Shown piece after piece: positions 22,467 through 33,489 of a stretch of DNA of 64,000 nucleotides. A program made the position numbers and the translations under genes. The notes under the pieces were generated by a model that saw only the letters and a program-made list of their open reading frames with translations, did not search any database and was not told where the DNA came from. Position 1 is the first letter of the stretch. Each line of letters opens with the position of its first letter. The stretch is taken from NCBI GenBank assembly GCA_039090855.1, contig CM077034.1, positions 225,931,331 through 225,995,330 of the forward strand, read 5' to 3'. The stretch comes from Macrothele yani (Eukaryota; Arthropoda; Arachnida; Araneae; Macrothelidae).

Positions 22467-24131
22467 AGATCAGATCAGGTCATATATAGAGGATTTTAGG
22501 AAGGGTGTGTCTGACCCCAGGTCTTAAACAACCCTTAGAAATAGGAAGCTAGGAGATTTGGGCTACAGTGCCCGATAGGAAAGTGACACGGAAGCGAGGT
22601 AGAAGACGCCCTTATTTACTACCGGGGGTCAGAAGGCTTAACGTGCCCATTCAATGCTCTAGTAGATCAGATCAGATCATATGTAGAGGATTTTAGGAAG
22701 GGAGTGTCTGACCCCAGGTCTTAAACAACCCTTAGAAATAGGAAGCTAGGAGATTTGGGCTAGAGTGCCCGATAAGAAAGTGACACGGAAGCGAGGTAGA
22801 AGACGCCCTTATTTACTACCGGGGGTCAGAAGGCTTAACGTGCCCATTCAATGCTCTAGTAGATCAGATCAGATCATATGTAGAGGATTTTAGGAAGGGA
22901 GTGTCTGACCCCAGGTCTTAAACAACCCTTAGAAATAGGAAGCTAGGAGATTTGGGATAGAGCGCCCCATAGGAAAGTGACACGGAAGCGAGATAGAAGA
23001 CGCCCTTATTTACTACCGGGGGTCAGAAGGCTTAACGTGCCCATTCAATGCTCTAGTAGATCAGATCTGATCATATGTAGAGGATTTTAGGAAGGGAGTG
23101 TCTGACCCCAGGTCTTAAACAACCCTTAGAAATAGGAAGCTAGGAGATTTGGGCTGGAGTGCCCGATAGGAAAGTGACACGGAAGCGAGGTAGAAGACGC
23201 CCTTATTTACTACCGGGGGTCAGAAGGCTTAACGTGCCCATTCAATGCTCTAGTAGATCAGATCAGATCATATGTAGAGGATTTTAGGAAGGGAGTGTCT
23301 GACCCCAGGTCTTAAACAACCCTTAGAAATAGGAAGCTAGGAGATTTGGGATAGAGCGCCCCATAGGAAAGTGACACGGAAGCGAGATAGAAGACGCCCT
23401 TATTTACTACCGGGGGTCAGAAGGCTTAACGTGCCCATTCAATGCTCTAGTAGATCAGATCTGATCATATGTAGAGGATTTTAGGAAGGGAGTGTCTGAC
23501 CCCAGGTCTTAAACAACCCTTAGAAATAGGAAGCTAGGAGATTTGGGCTGGAGTGCCCGATAGGAAAGTGACACGGAAGCGAGGTAGAAGACGCCCTTAT
23601 TTACTACCGGGGGTCAGAAGGCTTAACGTGCCCATTCAATGCTCTAGTAGATCAGATCAGATCATATGTAGAGGATTTTAGGAAGGGAGTGTCTGACCCC
23701 AGGTCTTAAACAACCCTTAGAAATAGGAAGCTAGGAGATTTGGGCCAGAGTGCCCGATAGGAAAGTGACACGGAAGCGAGGTAGAAGACGCCCTTATTTA
23801 CTACCGGGGGTCAGAAGGCTTAACGTGCCCATTCAATGCTCTAGTAGATCAGATCTGATCATATGTAGAGGATTTTAGGAAGGGAGTGTCTGATCCCAGA
23901 TCTTAAACAACCCTTAGAAATAGGAAAGTAGGAAATTTGGGCTAGAGTGGACGACAGGAAAGTGACACGCAAGCGAGATAAAAAGGGGGAGGAAAACGCC
24001 CTTATTTATTACCGGGGGCCAGCACCCGGGGTTCGACTGCTTAATGTGCCCAGCCAACGCACAGCAGATAATTAGTGGTTTGAGCGTTCGTACTTAATCG
24101 AACTTGAGGTTTCTACCTTCGGGCATCGCAC
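22467..24131 (-). repeat. SINE-derived satellite, locus A (eight 197-bp units)
   Basis: The anchor ACCGGGGG recurs at 22621, 22818, 23015, 23212, 23409, 23606, 23803 and 24011, that is every 197 bp except the last. Read on the minus strand the array starts at the right with a diverged unit (about 23870-24090, carrying extra bases CCCCGGGTGCTGGCCC and CCTCCCCCTTTT) preceded by a decayed tRNA-like head (CCTCAAGTTCGAT then ACGAACGCTCAAACCACTAA). It ends at the left in GATCT repeats. The repeat unit is practically identical to that of locus B (49871-55934). No clear target duplication was found. It lies inside a hAT element, directly before its transposase relic. Confidence 0.9.
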
Positions 24132-24257
24132 GCTCAAAGTAGGCTTGATGGACTTGCGATGATAAGCATTCAAAATGACCGAGCCAGAAAACGAGACGTC
24201 ACGAAACTGATTGAAATATTCGCTAAGAAAAACGTTAGAAGGCAATCCAGATTTTAG
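24132..24257 (+). pseudogene. hAT transposase C-terminal relic
   Basis: The frame reads AQSRLDGLAMISIQND, then RARKRDVTKLIEIFAKKN, then VRRQSRF and a stop at 24255-24257. The RLxGLAxLSI block followed by a D-x-x-K-L-I-x-x-F-A segment is the standard C-terminal end of many hAT (ZBED-like) transposases, just after the dimerisation region. Everything upstream was displaced or deleted where the SINE satellite sits. It is only 41 codons, so the call rests on the motif and on its position inside hAT-type termini. Confidence 0.75.
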
Positions 24258-24553
24258 TAACGTAAATTTTCTTTATTTTGAAAAGTATGCTTGCTTCTTG
24301 AATTTAAAAGACAAGACACAAAAAAGAAACAATATCGCTGAAATATTTAGAACTAGAAAAATGTAAACACACTTGTTTTTCCTCTTTCTCAAAAAATATT
24401 GTATTAAGGAATCCAGTAACAAGTGATGCCCCACGTTTTCTGTGCTCCCCAAAGAGAAATGTTCACGTAGCGGCCGGGTTTTAGGAAAGCTACGGTAAAA
24501 CAATTCCTCTCCCCCTCTCATCTCAACCGGACTGACCATAAACCTGTCAAAAC

Positions 24554-26485
24554 CAGAGCAAGATTTCATCTTTTTTGCTCACTAGCAAATTTTGCTAGTG
24601 ACCAAATAGTTTGCTAGCAAAACATTTGCATGACTAGCAAGTAAAACTAAATCACATCGTAACTTATTTTCTAATAAAGTTACACAGAAATTTAAATATG
24701 TGTATCAATATTTTGACTTACCTTTTTGAATAATGAATAGAATCTTAGATAAGTTTAGTGACTATTAATTTCTAACAAATTCTCATACCACATGAATATA
24801 TTTCACTGACATTCTAATTCAGATTTCTTCCCATATGGTTTACGCTCAGGGTGTCTGACTTTGTCATCATACCACTTTATAACTGCTGACCGTGGATTAA
24901 AAATCTGTTCTTGAGGCCCTTCTATTTCAATTGTCATCAGAGCATTTAAAGTTTCAACAGACAAATTGTTCCTCCAATATTCTTTTTAAAAAACTGAATC
25001 CCACCTCACAACATGCAGTACTAAGTGGAAGTATCGCACAAATTTCTGCTAAACTTCTACACACTTCCTATCTGCCAACTACCACACAATGCCGTAGTTT
25101 CTACGGAATTAGTTGTCTGACTACGGAACTCACTATCAAAACTACGGATTCTACAAATTTTCATTTTGTTTCAAATTTTTCTTTTGCTATTATTTTTATG
25201 ATATACACGAGATTCTAATAGGAATTCACAGAATCCCACTTTTTTTTTATTTTTTTTTTTTTTTTGTCATCAGTTGGATTATTCTGAAGATCGATATTTG
25301 GGAGAGGGGGGGGGGGCGTCGTTTTCCATCTGGAGACGAAATTTCGTGCTTCAAAACTTTCGAACACAGTAGTGAAACAGAGTAAGAAAATTTTGCCGTA
25401 ATCGCAAATTTTTCTCTCAATGTTGTCTTTGTGTCAGGTTTTCTTGTTAAATATAATTTTATTGCATAAATTATTGTTTGCATTTTAGCTTGAAACTGTG
25501 GAGAACAATTTGCAAAAACGGAAGTTGGCTGCTGCAAAATTTTTCTGTAATCTTCAGGCATGAGATTCCTCCGCGAATTCAAGGAATTCCGGCTTTTTTC
25601 GTCATTATTGGAATTCCATCTTTACGAAACCAGAAAACTAAAGGTCGACGGAATTCGAATTTTTTCCGTAATCATAATTTTTTTTTTCTCACGATGTTGC
25701 CTCTGTCGAGTATTATTGCTCATTAACATTTTACTGGATAAATATTTGTATTTCAGCTTGAAAATACAAGGAAAATTTCCAAAACCAGAAGTCGGACGAA
25801 GCAAAAGTTTCTTCCGTAATCGTTTACCCCCTCCACGAACACGTTTCGTAAAAGAGCTTCTATATCTATGCCACGCAATAAGGCTAGTTACTATGGATAA
25901 GACTTTTGCCAGTGTTGGCAGGCTATTTTCCAGTAACATTTTGGTTTGCTTCTTTCGGATTTGTCCACCATCCGAAATAAGTGGAATTATTCTTGCTTAT
26001 TCATCACTGATCATTAGAGCGCAGTATTTGATGTATGCACGACTATCAAGACTTGTGGAAGTAGGCGATCGCTTGGCTTAGGGTACGACAGGAGTTGAGG
26101 ACAAAGTTCATGGGGCAAAAGAAGGGAGGGTGGCAGAGCAGGTGGTCAAACAACCGATCCGTCCCAGAGCTCTGGGTTGCCACAGCAACCATTGCCGACG
26201 TCACGTTCAGTTTCTGTAATAGACCAATGAGGGCACGATGGAGCGAAGTTTCAACGCGCTTCTACGACAGTTTGGAAGGGATGAAAGATATGGGGAGGAT
26301 GGGTATTAAGTGGCGAAAGAGAATCGCTGATCGTCGCTGTTTTAACAAGTGGTAATAGAAGCTGTTATGTAAACTTCGTGGATTAATAATGCTTTTTGGT
26401 CACTTTAAATAAAGAAATTACCTTACTAGCAATATTTGCTACTGCGATTTTTTTTTCACTAGCTAATCGGTGAAATCGCGCCCTG
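24554..26485. mobile_element. Non-autonomous hAT element, copy 1
   Basis: Bounded by CAGAGCAAGATTTCATC (24554) and GGTGAAATCGCGCCCTG (ending 26485), imperfect inverted repeats. The flanking 8-bp duplication GTCAAAAC is perfect (24546-24553 and 26486-26493), the hAT signature. TTTGCTAGT motifs fill the subterminal regions. Copy 2 lies at 40158-41947. Copy 1 has an extra stretch of roughly 170 bp at about 25885-26065 that copy 2 lacks. The interior contains degenerate internal repeats (TTCCGTAAT plus CGAAT/GGAATTC motifs near 25400, 25540 and 25660). The open frames at 25560-26081 and elsewhere are not convincingly coding. Confidence 0.93.
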
Positions 26486-26879
26486 GTCAAAACCAACCAT
26501 CGTCAGTGCCCACCATAAAATTGGTGCTTTGAGCTTCCTTCTAGTCCTTTGTTCTCTGCTCCATGACCCAAGGCATGATGGGAAAGGGAAAGTATCTCTG
26601 ACATGAGCATCATGCCTCTGGTTTGAAACAAAAGACTCAAACATATTCTCTCTCCTTTCTTAGGACGGAAGCCATTATTACAGCCTTTTCAGCAGGTAAT
26701 CACTGCGAAAGGATTCGTGTCAATCATCGCCATAAATGACCACTTCGAATAAGAAAACTAAGGGGGAAAGCAACGCTTTCAGAAGCACAGGTTCACTCCC
26801 AACCGCGTCCGGCCCACTTATTAGACGGCAAATATATTCATCAAACAAAGATTTTCACTCTTTCCACGTTTATAAGTGA

Positions 26880-28060
26880 GTCACGGAAAAATTCTCATTG
26901 GCCGCCACCGGGAGTCGAACCCAGGGTCTTCCAGTTATGCGCCGGATATGCTTCCGCTACACCACAGCGGCCTCGAATTCCTCCAGACTCGCACACGCTA
27001 ACTGCCAAGCCAAGTTGGCAGGTTGCTTCTCGGAGCCCCGCACACTGCTGGGGCTTCACCAAAGATGGTAAGCAGCAACTGAAGAAATAATTAGAAGGCG
27101 AATGAATAATTAATACAGACATTTAACGTGGACCAGGAACATCAAACAAAGATCTACGCTGTTTCCACGTTTATAAGGGAGTCACGGAAAAATTCTCATT
27201 GGCCGCCACCAGGAGTTGAACCCAGGGTCTTCCAGTTAAGCTTCCGCTACACCACAGCGGCCTCGAATTCCTCCAGACTCGCACACGCTAACTGCCAAGC
27301 CAAGTTGGCAGGTTGCTTCTCGGAGCCCCGCACAATGCTGGGGATTCACCAAAGATGGTAAGCAACAACTGAAGAAATAATTAGAAGGTGAACGAATAAT
27401 TAATACAGACATTTTAACGTGGACCAGAAACATCAAACAAAGATCTTCGCTGTTTCCACGTTTATAAGGGAGTCACGGAAAAATTCTCATTGGCCGCCAC
27501 CAGGAGTTGAACCCAGGGTCTTCCAGTTAAGCTTCCGCTACACCACAGCGGCCTCGAATTCCTCCAGACTCGCACACGCTAACTGCCAAGCCAAGTTGGC
27601 AGGTTGCTTCTTGGAGCCCCGCACAATGCTGGGGATTCACCAAAGACGGTAAGCAGCAACTGAAGAAATAATTAGAAGCAAGTGAATAATTAATACAGAC
27701 ATTTCACGTGGACCAGGAACATCAAACAAAGAACTTCGCTCTTTCCATGTTTATAAGTTGATTCACAGAAAAATTCTCATTGACCGCCGCCGGGAGTCGA
27801 ACCCAGGGTCTTGCAGTTACGTGCCGGATATGCTTCCGCTACACCACAGCGGCAAGTTAGCCAATTTATGCGAGTCTGGAGAAATTCGAGGCCGCTGTGG
27901 TGTAGCGGAAGTATATCTGGCGCGTAACTGGAAGACCCTGGGTTCGACTCCCGGTGGCGGCCAATGAGAATTTTTCCGTGACTCACTTATAAACGTGGAA
28001 AGAGCGAAGATCTTTGTTTGATGTTCCTGGTCCACGTTAAATGTCTGTATTAAGCAAATA
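26880..28060. mobile_element. Cluster of tRNA-Met-like SINEs, last two head-to-head
   Basis: Four minus-strand copies (heads near 26900-26972, 27203-27272, 27492-27562 and 27780-27852) repeat about every 290-300 bp. One plus-strand copy follows (head 27889-27962, body to about 28055). Each body contains TCCGTGACTCAC, ACGTGGAAAGAG, GATGTTCCTGGTCCACG and a tail at CTGTATTAA. Two of the four minus copies have lost 14 bp over the anticodon arm (CTTCCAGTTA joined to AGCTTCC). The last minus and the plus copy face each other, their heads only 36 bp apart. Confidence 0.88.
26900..26972 (-). tRNA. tRNA-Met-like SINE head (not a true tRNA gene)
   Basis: The sequence folds as a cloverleaf. The acceptor pairs GGCCGCT with GGCGGCC. 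The anticodon stem TCCGG/CTGGA encloses the loop CGCATAA (CAT anticodon). The T arm is CTGGG TTCGACT CCCGG, with the internal B box GGGTTCGACTCCC. It continues into SINE body sequence and has repeated neighbours, so I take it as the pol III promoter head of a SINE. Confidence 0.7.
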
Positions 28061-28674
28061 TATTCGTTCAAGTTGATTTCAGACCACTTTGTTAACCCCG
28101 AGTTAACTCGTTCCAGCCAGTTAAAGGGTTACAGGAAGTTCGAAACCAGACACTCGAAGATCAGTATTTGTTTTTACTCAATTTGATATCGTAAACATTT
28201 GTCATTTGAAGTTTCTGCACTTTTTTCCCTGAGTACTAAATTTATCGTGGATACTTACCGGAACAAGTGCTTACATAATAAAAAGCAATACATAAGTGAT
28301 CACAGAATCAATATCTGGAAAATATATTTTTTACTACGGCGAAGTTAAATATTTACCCTCAATTTTTGCATTAAATTTTACTATGTTGGGGGCCTGTTAG
28401 GAAAATTCTGCGTTACGCCACTGCCTACGGTGGCTCCTCAACACATCTATCGCAAAAGGGATCTCACCTCACTCTTACCGTACACTTCGGCACGAACGTG
28501 GAGTCAGCTGCGCGGTGACTTATAAGCCTCAAGGATTGCGACTGCAGAGATGGGCAGGCGGAATCGCCCGGAACTTTAATCATTGGCATATCTGCCCTCC
28601 CTGTAGCTATTCGTTGAGTTCCGCGTTAATCGCACAGTTTGTCCTTGGTGCGCGGATTTTTGTGACAACGAGTG

Positions 28675-28989
28675 CAATTTTCTGAAAAATCTGTTCACGA
28701 AACATGCAAATTTTGCTTGAACATTAACTGGCAGTAACTTACTACTTTTATTTGCAGTTTACGATGGAAGATGCCCCCACAGCCAAGATATTGTGCCATG
28801 GCACTTGATCTTTCACTGGGGTCCTCCTGTCTCTAGCATCCTTGCTGTTTGCGAAACAACACGCAAAGACTATCCCGTTAGCTTCTTTGATAGTATTCAA
28901 ACGATTCTGAACAGAGCTTTAGCTTAAAAAAAAAAAAAAACAAGTTAGTAAAATCATGCAATGCATTGATTATGATACGCTTTCCAACA
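28675..28989. other. Intron sequence, nothing recognised
   Basis: This lies between the outer Tc1 element and the 146-bp satellite. There is an A run at 28926-28940. No exon, element end or repeat was identified. Confidence 0.4.
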
Positions 28990-31935
28990 TACCAGAAATC
29001 ATTACTCAAGTTATGAGGATAATGGCTGTGGAATAAATATCGGTCCTGTGCCCTGACCTTTGATCCCATTTCGATGATATTCAACAGAACCGGTTTAGTA
29101 TACCTCCGAAATAACATGATGCAGTTTTATCACAATCGAAGCATTTTTGCGTAAGTTATGATGCATAAGGGCTATGGAATAGATCCCGCTCCTGTGTCCT
29201 AACCTTTGACCCCATTTCGCCCATTTTCAATAGGGTTCGTCCCCAGGCAGGCCCCTACAACATACTAACATTTCATCCAACTGGAAGCATTTTTACTTAA
29301 GTTATGATGCATAATGGCGATGGAAGCGATTCCGCTCTTATGTCCTGACCTTTGACCCCATTTCGCCCATTTTCAATAGGGTTCGTCCCCAGGCAGGTCC
29401 CTACAACATACTAACATTTCATCCAAATCGAAGCATTTTTACTTAAGTTATGATGCATAATGGCGACGGAAGCGATTCCGCTCTTATGTTCTGACCTTTG
29501 ACCCCATTTCGCCCATTTTCAATAGGGTTCGTCCCCAGGCAGGCCCCTACAACATACTAACATTTCATCCAACTGGAAGCATTTTTACTTAAGTTATGAT
29601 GCATAATGGCGACAGAAGCGATTCCGCTCTTATGTTCTGACCTTTGACCCCATTTCGCCCATTTTCAATAGGGTTCGTCCCCAGGCAGGCCCCTACAACA
29701 TACTAACATTTCATCCAAATGGAAGCATTTTTACTTAAGTTATGATGCATAATGGCGACGGAAGCGATTCCGCTCTTATGTTCTGACCTTTGACCCCATT
29801 TCGCCCATTTTCAACAGGGTTCGTCCCCAGGCAGGCCCCTACAACATACTAACATTTCATCCAAATGGAAGCATTTTTACTTAAGTTATGATGCATAATG
29901 GCGACGGAAGCGATTCCGCTCTTATGTTCTGACCTTTGACCCCATTTCGCCCATTTTCAATAGGGTTCGTCCCCAGACAGGCCCCTACAACATACTAACA
30001 TTTCACCCAAATCGAAGCATTTTTACTCAAGTTATGACGCATAATGGCGACGGAAGCGATTTCGCTCTTATGTTCTGACCTTTGACCCATTTCGCCCATT
30101 TTCAATAATAGGGTTCGTCCCCAGGCAGGCCTCTACAACATACTAACATTTCATCCAAATCGAAGCATTTTTACTTAAGTTATGACGCATAATGGCGACG
30201 GAAGCGATTTCGCTCTTATGTTCTGACCTTTGACCCCATTTCGCCCATTTTCAATAGGGTTCGTCCCCAGACAGGCCCCTACAACATACTAACATTTCAC
30301 CCAAATCGAAGCATTTTTACTCAAGTTATGACGCATAATGGCGACGGAAGCGATTTCGCTCTTATGTTCTGACCTTTGACCCCATTTCGCCCATTTTCAA
30401 TAGGGTTCGTCCCCAGACAGGCCCCTACAACATACTAACATTTCACCCAAATCGAAGCATTTTTACTCAAGTTATGACGCATAATGGCGACGGAAGCGAT
30501 TTCGCTCTTATGTTCTGACCTTTGACCCATTTCGCCCATTTTCAATAATAGGGTTCGTCCCCAGGCAGGCCTCTACAACATACTAACATTTCATCCAAAT
30601 CGAAGCATTTTTACTTAAGTTATGACGCATAATGGCGACGGAAGCGATTTCGCTCTTATGTTCTGACCTTTGACCCCATTTCGCCCATTTTCAATAGGGT
30701 TCGTCCCCAGACAGGCCCCTACAACATACTAACATTTCACCCAAATCGAAGCATTTTTACTCAAGTTATGACGCATAATGGCGACGGAAGCGATTTCGCT
30801 CTTATGTTCTGACCTTTGACCCCATTTCGCCCATTTTCAATAGGGTTCGTCCCCAGACAGGCCCCTACAACATACTAACATTTCACCCAAATCGAAGCAT
30901 TTTTACTCAAGTTATGACGCATAATGGCGACGGAAGCGATTTCGCTCTTATGTTCTGACCTTTGACCCATTTCGCCCATTTTCAATAATAGGGTTCGTCC
31001 CCAGGCAGGCCTCTACAACATACTAACATTTCATCCAAATCGAAGCATTTTTACTTAAGTTATGATGCATAATGGCGATGGAAGCGATTCCGCTCTTATG
31101 TTCTGACCTTTGACCCCATTTCGCCCATTTTCAATAGGGTTCGTCCCCAGACAGGCCCCTACAACATACTAACATTTCACCCAAATCGAAGCATTTTTAC
31201 TCAAGTTATGACGCATAATGGCGACGGAAGCGATTTCGCTCTTATGTTCTGACCTTTGACCCATTTCGCCCATTTTCAATAATAGGGTTCGTCCCCAGGC
31301 AGGCCTCTACAACATACTAACATTTCATCCAAATGGAAGCATTTTTACTTAAGTTATGATGCATAATGGCGATGGAAGCGATTCCGCTCTTATGTTCTGA
31401 CCTTTGACCCCATTTCGCCCATTTTCAATAGGGTTCGTCCCCAGACAGGCCCCTACAACATACTAACATTTCACCCAAATCGAAGCATTTTTACTCAAGT
31501 TATGACGCATAATGGCGACGGAAGCGATTTCGCTCTTATGTTCTGACCTTTGACCCATTTCGCCCATTTTCAATAATAGGGTTCGTCCCCAGGCAGGCCT
31601 CTACAACATACTAACATTTCATCCAAATCGAAGCATTTTTACTTAAGTTATGACACATAATGGCGACGGAAGCGATTCCACTCTTATGTTCTGACCTTTG
31701 ACCCCATTTCACCCATTTTCAACAGGGTTCGTCCCCAGGCGGTCCCCTATGACATGCTAAAATTTCATCGAAATAGAACCATATTTATGCGAGTTATGAC
31801 GCATAAGGGCAATGGAATGCATCTCGCTACTATGTTCTGACCTTTGACCCCACTTCACCCATTTTCAATAGGGTTGGTCCCCTACCACATACTAAAATTT
31901 CATCGAATTCGAACCATTTTCACGCGAGTTATCAC
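28990..31935. repeat. 146-bp satellite with dimer and trimer higher-order units
   Basis: GGGTTCGTCCCCAG recurs every 146 bp (29233, 29379, 29525 and on) for about 20 units; both ends (28990-29230 and 31730-31935) are diverged. Units contain TGACCTTTGACCCCATTTCG and ATGATGCATAATGGCGA. A variant unit with TTTGACCCAT (one C missing) and AATAATAGGG (three bases added) stands at 30081, 30521 and 30961, exactly 440 bp apart, then at 31255 and 31549, 294 bp apart. This reveals trimeric then dimeric higher-order repeats. It is non-coding. Confidence 0.94.
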
Positions 31936-32096
31936 GTGGACAGACAAAGCTGGAGCATATACGCTTCTTCAATCTACAGTTGGAAAGCGTAAAAAAAAAA
32001 AAAAAGGGCAACTCTCATTCCCTGGATTGTTTGTATGACACAGAACACCAACTGACTTTGACAAAGCAGCCATGTGGGGTGGATAACTGCATCATA

Positions 32097-32162
32097 AATA
32101 TATATCACTAAGCTGTTCTCTGAGATGTTAGCTCCACAAAGAAATACAAACTACCAGATAAT
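32097..32162. repeat. Dispersed repeat (AAGCTGTTCTCTGAGA family)
   Basis: ATCACTAAGCTGTTCTCTGA followed by GAAATACAAACTACCAGATA also occurs at 59995-60060, and in shorter form at 12146. It may be the tail of the LINE fragment on the minus strand that starts just right of it. Confidence 0.7.
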
Positions 32163-32199
32163 TTTTTCTTACTGTATCAAACTTCTCTATTTACAGCGG

Positions 32200-33404
32200 T
32201 CTTGACATTAAATTGGACTTCGCTGACATCCATCACACGCTGTACACAAGTTCTTCCATACTTCATACCCTTTTTCTCATGCAGACACTCCTGAATCTGA
32301 TCCTCCCACAATTTCCTTGGCCTTCCTCTGCCTTTCCCATCCTGCCACTTGGGCTAAAAAGATTTTCTTAGTAAGCAACTCATCACTTATTCTTCCAACA
32401 TGCCCAATCCACTGAAGCATATTAGACTTCACCCTTTCCAACAGCATTTTGATTCACATTACACAACTGCAACACATCTTCATTCCTCACACAATCCGAA
32501 TGTGTCTTGCCACCCCCAACTCCTATGTTTCTTCCACAGTACCCAGGTTTCACTGCCATACATCAGAATAGGAACAATTACTCTCGTGCATAGCCATGTG
32601 GGACTCCCTTGAGAACCCATCATTCCAGTGAACACTTCCCTATGACTTTTAATGAAGAATTCACTCGCTAACTATTGTCACCATCCAATTTGTTCTCTCT
32701 GTCAAATATGCTTCCTAAATACACAAACTCATTCACCTGGTCAATCACTGTACCATTTAGACTTATATTACATTCAGTACTACCAGTTCCTCTCTCAAAA
32801 ACCATAACTTTGGTCTTTCCCTTATTTATACTCAGTTTGAATTTCACGCATATTTCGTACTTCCTGAACAACATACTCTGCAACTCACTTTTGCTCTCTG
32901 CCAGGAGAACAGTGTCATCAGCATACAGCAATCTGCACACACAGATATCACCAAGGCATAAACCAGTATTATCTATTTTGGCATCACGCATGCACGCATC
33001 TATAAATATATTAAACAGCCATGATGACATTACACAACCTTGTCCGGCTCCAGTACCAATGGAAAACCATCTTGATTAAACACCATTCACTCATACACAA
33101 GCTACACTATTAAGTAGATTCCAAGTAACACCACATTCATTCAAAACCTTCCACAAAAGTGTCCTATTTACTTGGTTGTAAGCTTTCTGTGAATCTATGA
33201 AGGCAGCAAAAACTTTCTTACCAACAGCCAGATACTTTTCAATCAGTATGCGTAATGAAAAAATTTGGTTAGTGCAGCCTTTACCAGGCATAAAACCACT
33301 CTGAACATCCCACACTTTCTCTGATGTAAGGCCCTGTACTTTTTCAAAAACGAACTTAACGAAACACTTTCCCTGGCACACTCAGTAGGCTAATACCACA
33401 ATAG
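32200..33404 (-). pseudogene. LINE reverse transcriptase, middle and C-terminal part
   Basis: Minus frames give KNYCGISLLSVPG, then, at 33381-33091, FEKVQGLTSEKVWDVQSGFM, PGKGCTNQIFSLRILIEKYL and AAFIDSQKAYNQVNRTLLW. At 33030-32668 they give SSWLFNIFIDACMRDAK and RLLYADDTVLLAESKSELQS, the catalytic YADD motif, followed by FVYLGSIFD. A decayed C-terminal region (RISDELLTKKIFLAQVAGW) continues to about 32240. The missing N-terminal part is at 35190-35368. The element was split by another LINE (33405-35195). Frameshifts at about 33040 and 32660 make it non-functional. The clade is not certain. Confidence 0.85.
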
Positions 33405-33489
33405 TTCTTGCAGTCAGTCCGATGACCTTTTCAAAGGTCATCGGACTGACTGCAAGAAATTTCAAAGGTCATCGGACTGACTGCAAGAA

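Larger units (their letters stand above)
22248..28423 (+). mobile_element. hAT-type element carrying nested insertions
   Basis: The ends are CAGGGGCGTAA at 22248 and TTACGCCACTG ending at 28423. The reverse complement of the latter, CAGTGGCGTAA, is a classic hAT terminus. The flanking 8-mers are CCTACGGC (22240-22247) and CCTACGGT (28424-28431), seven of eight identical, fitting the 8-bp hAT target duplication. The surrounding Tc1 sequence resumes without loss. A transposase C-terminal relic is at 24132-24257; the rest of the gene is gone. Into it went a SINE-derived satellite, another hAT element (24554-26485) and a tRNA-SINE cluster. The stretches 26494-26890 and 28070-28400 hold nothing else I recognise. 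Confidence 0.87.
18607..28674 (-). mobile_element. Outer Tc1-like element carrying nested insertions
   Basis: The ends match as inverted repeats: CACTCGTTGTCATAAAAATC at 18607 and GATTTTTGTGACAACGAGTG ending at 28674, continuing through GTGCACCAAG and CTTGGTGCGC. The left flank is TA; the right flank is CA, a decayed TA. Its own sequence is only about 1.4 kb, in three pieces (18607-18987, 21490-22247, 28424-28674). It is split by an ORF1-only LINE (18988-21489) and a hAT element (22248-28423). It is the oldest layer of the stack. Confidence 0.88.

Noticed and set aside
25560..26081. A 173-codon frame in hAT copy 1 as a possible transposase
   Set aside because: It is mostly hydrophobic low-complexity sequence. 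The one motif-like stretch (SVGRLFSSN) is too short, and copy 2 lacks it.
26900..27962. A cluster of genuine tRNA-Met genes
   Set aside because: The heads run into a repeated SINE body. Some copies lack the anticodon arm, and the plus copy has a changed anticodon loop.
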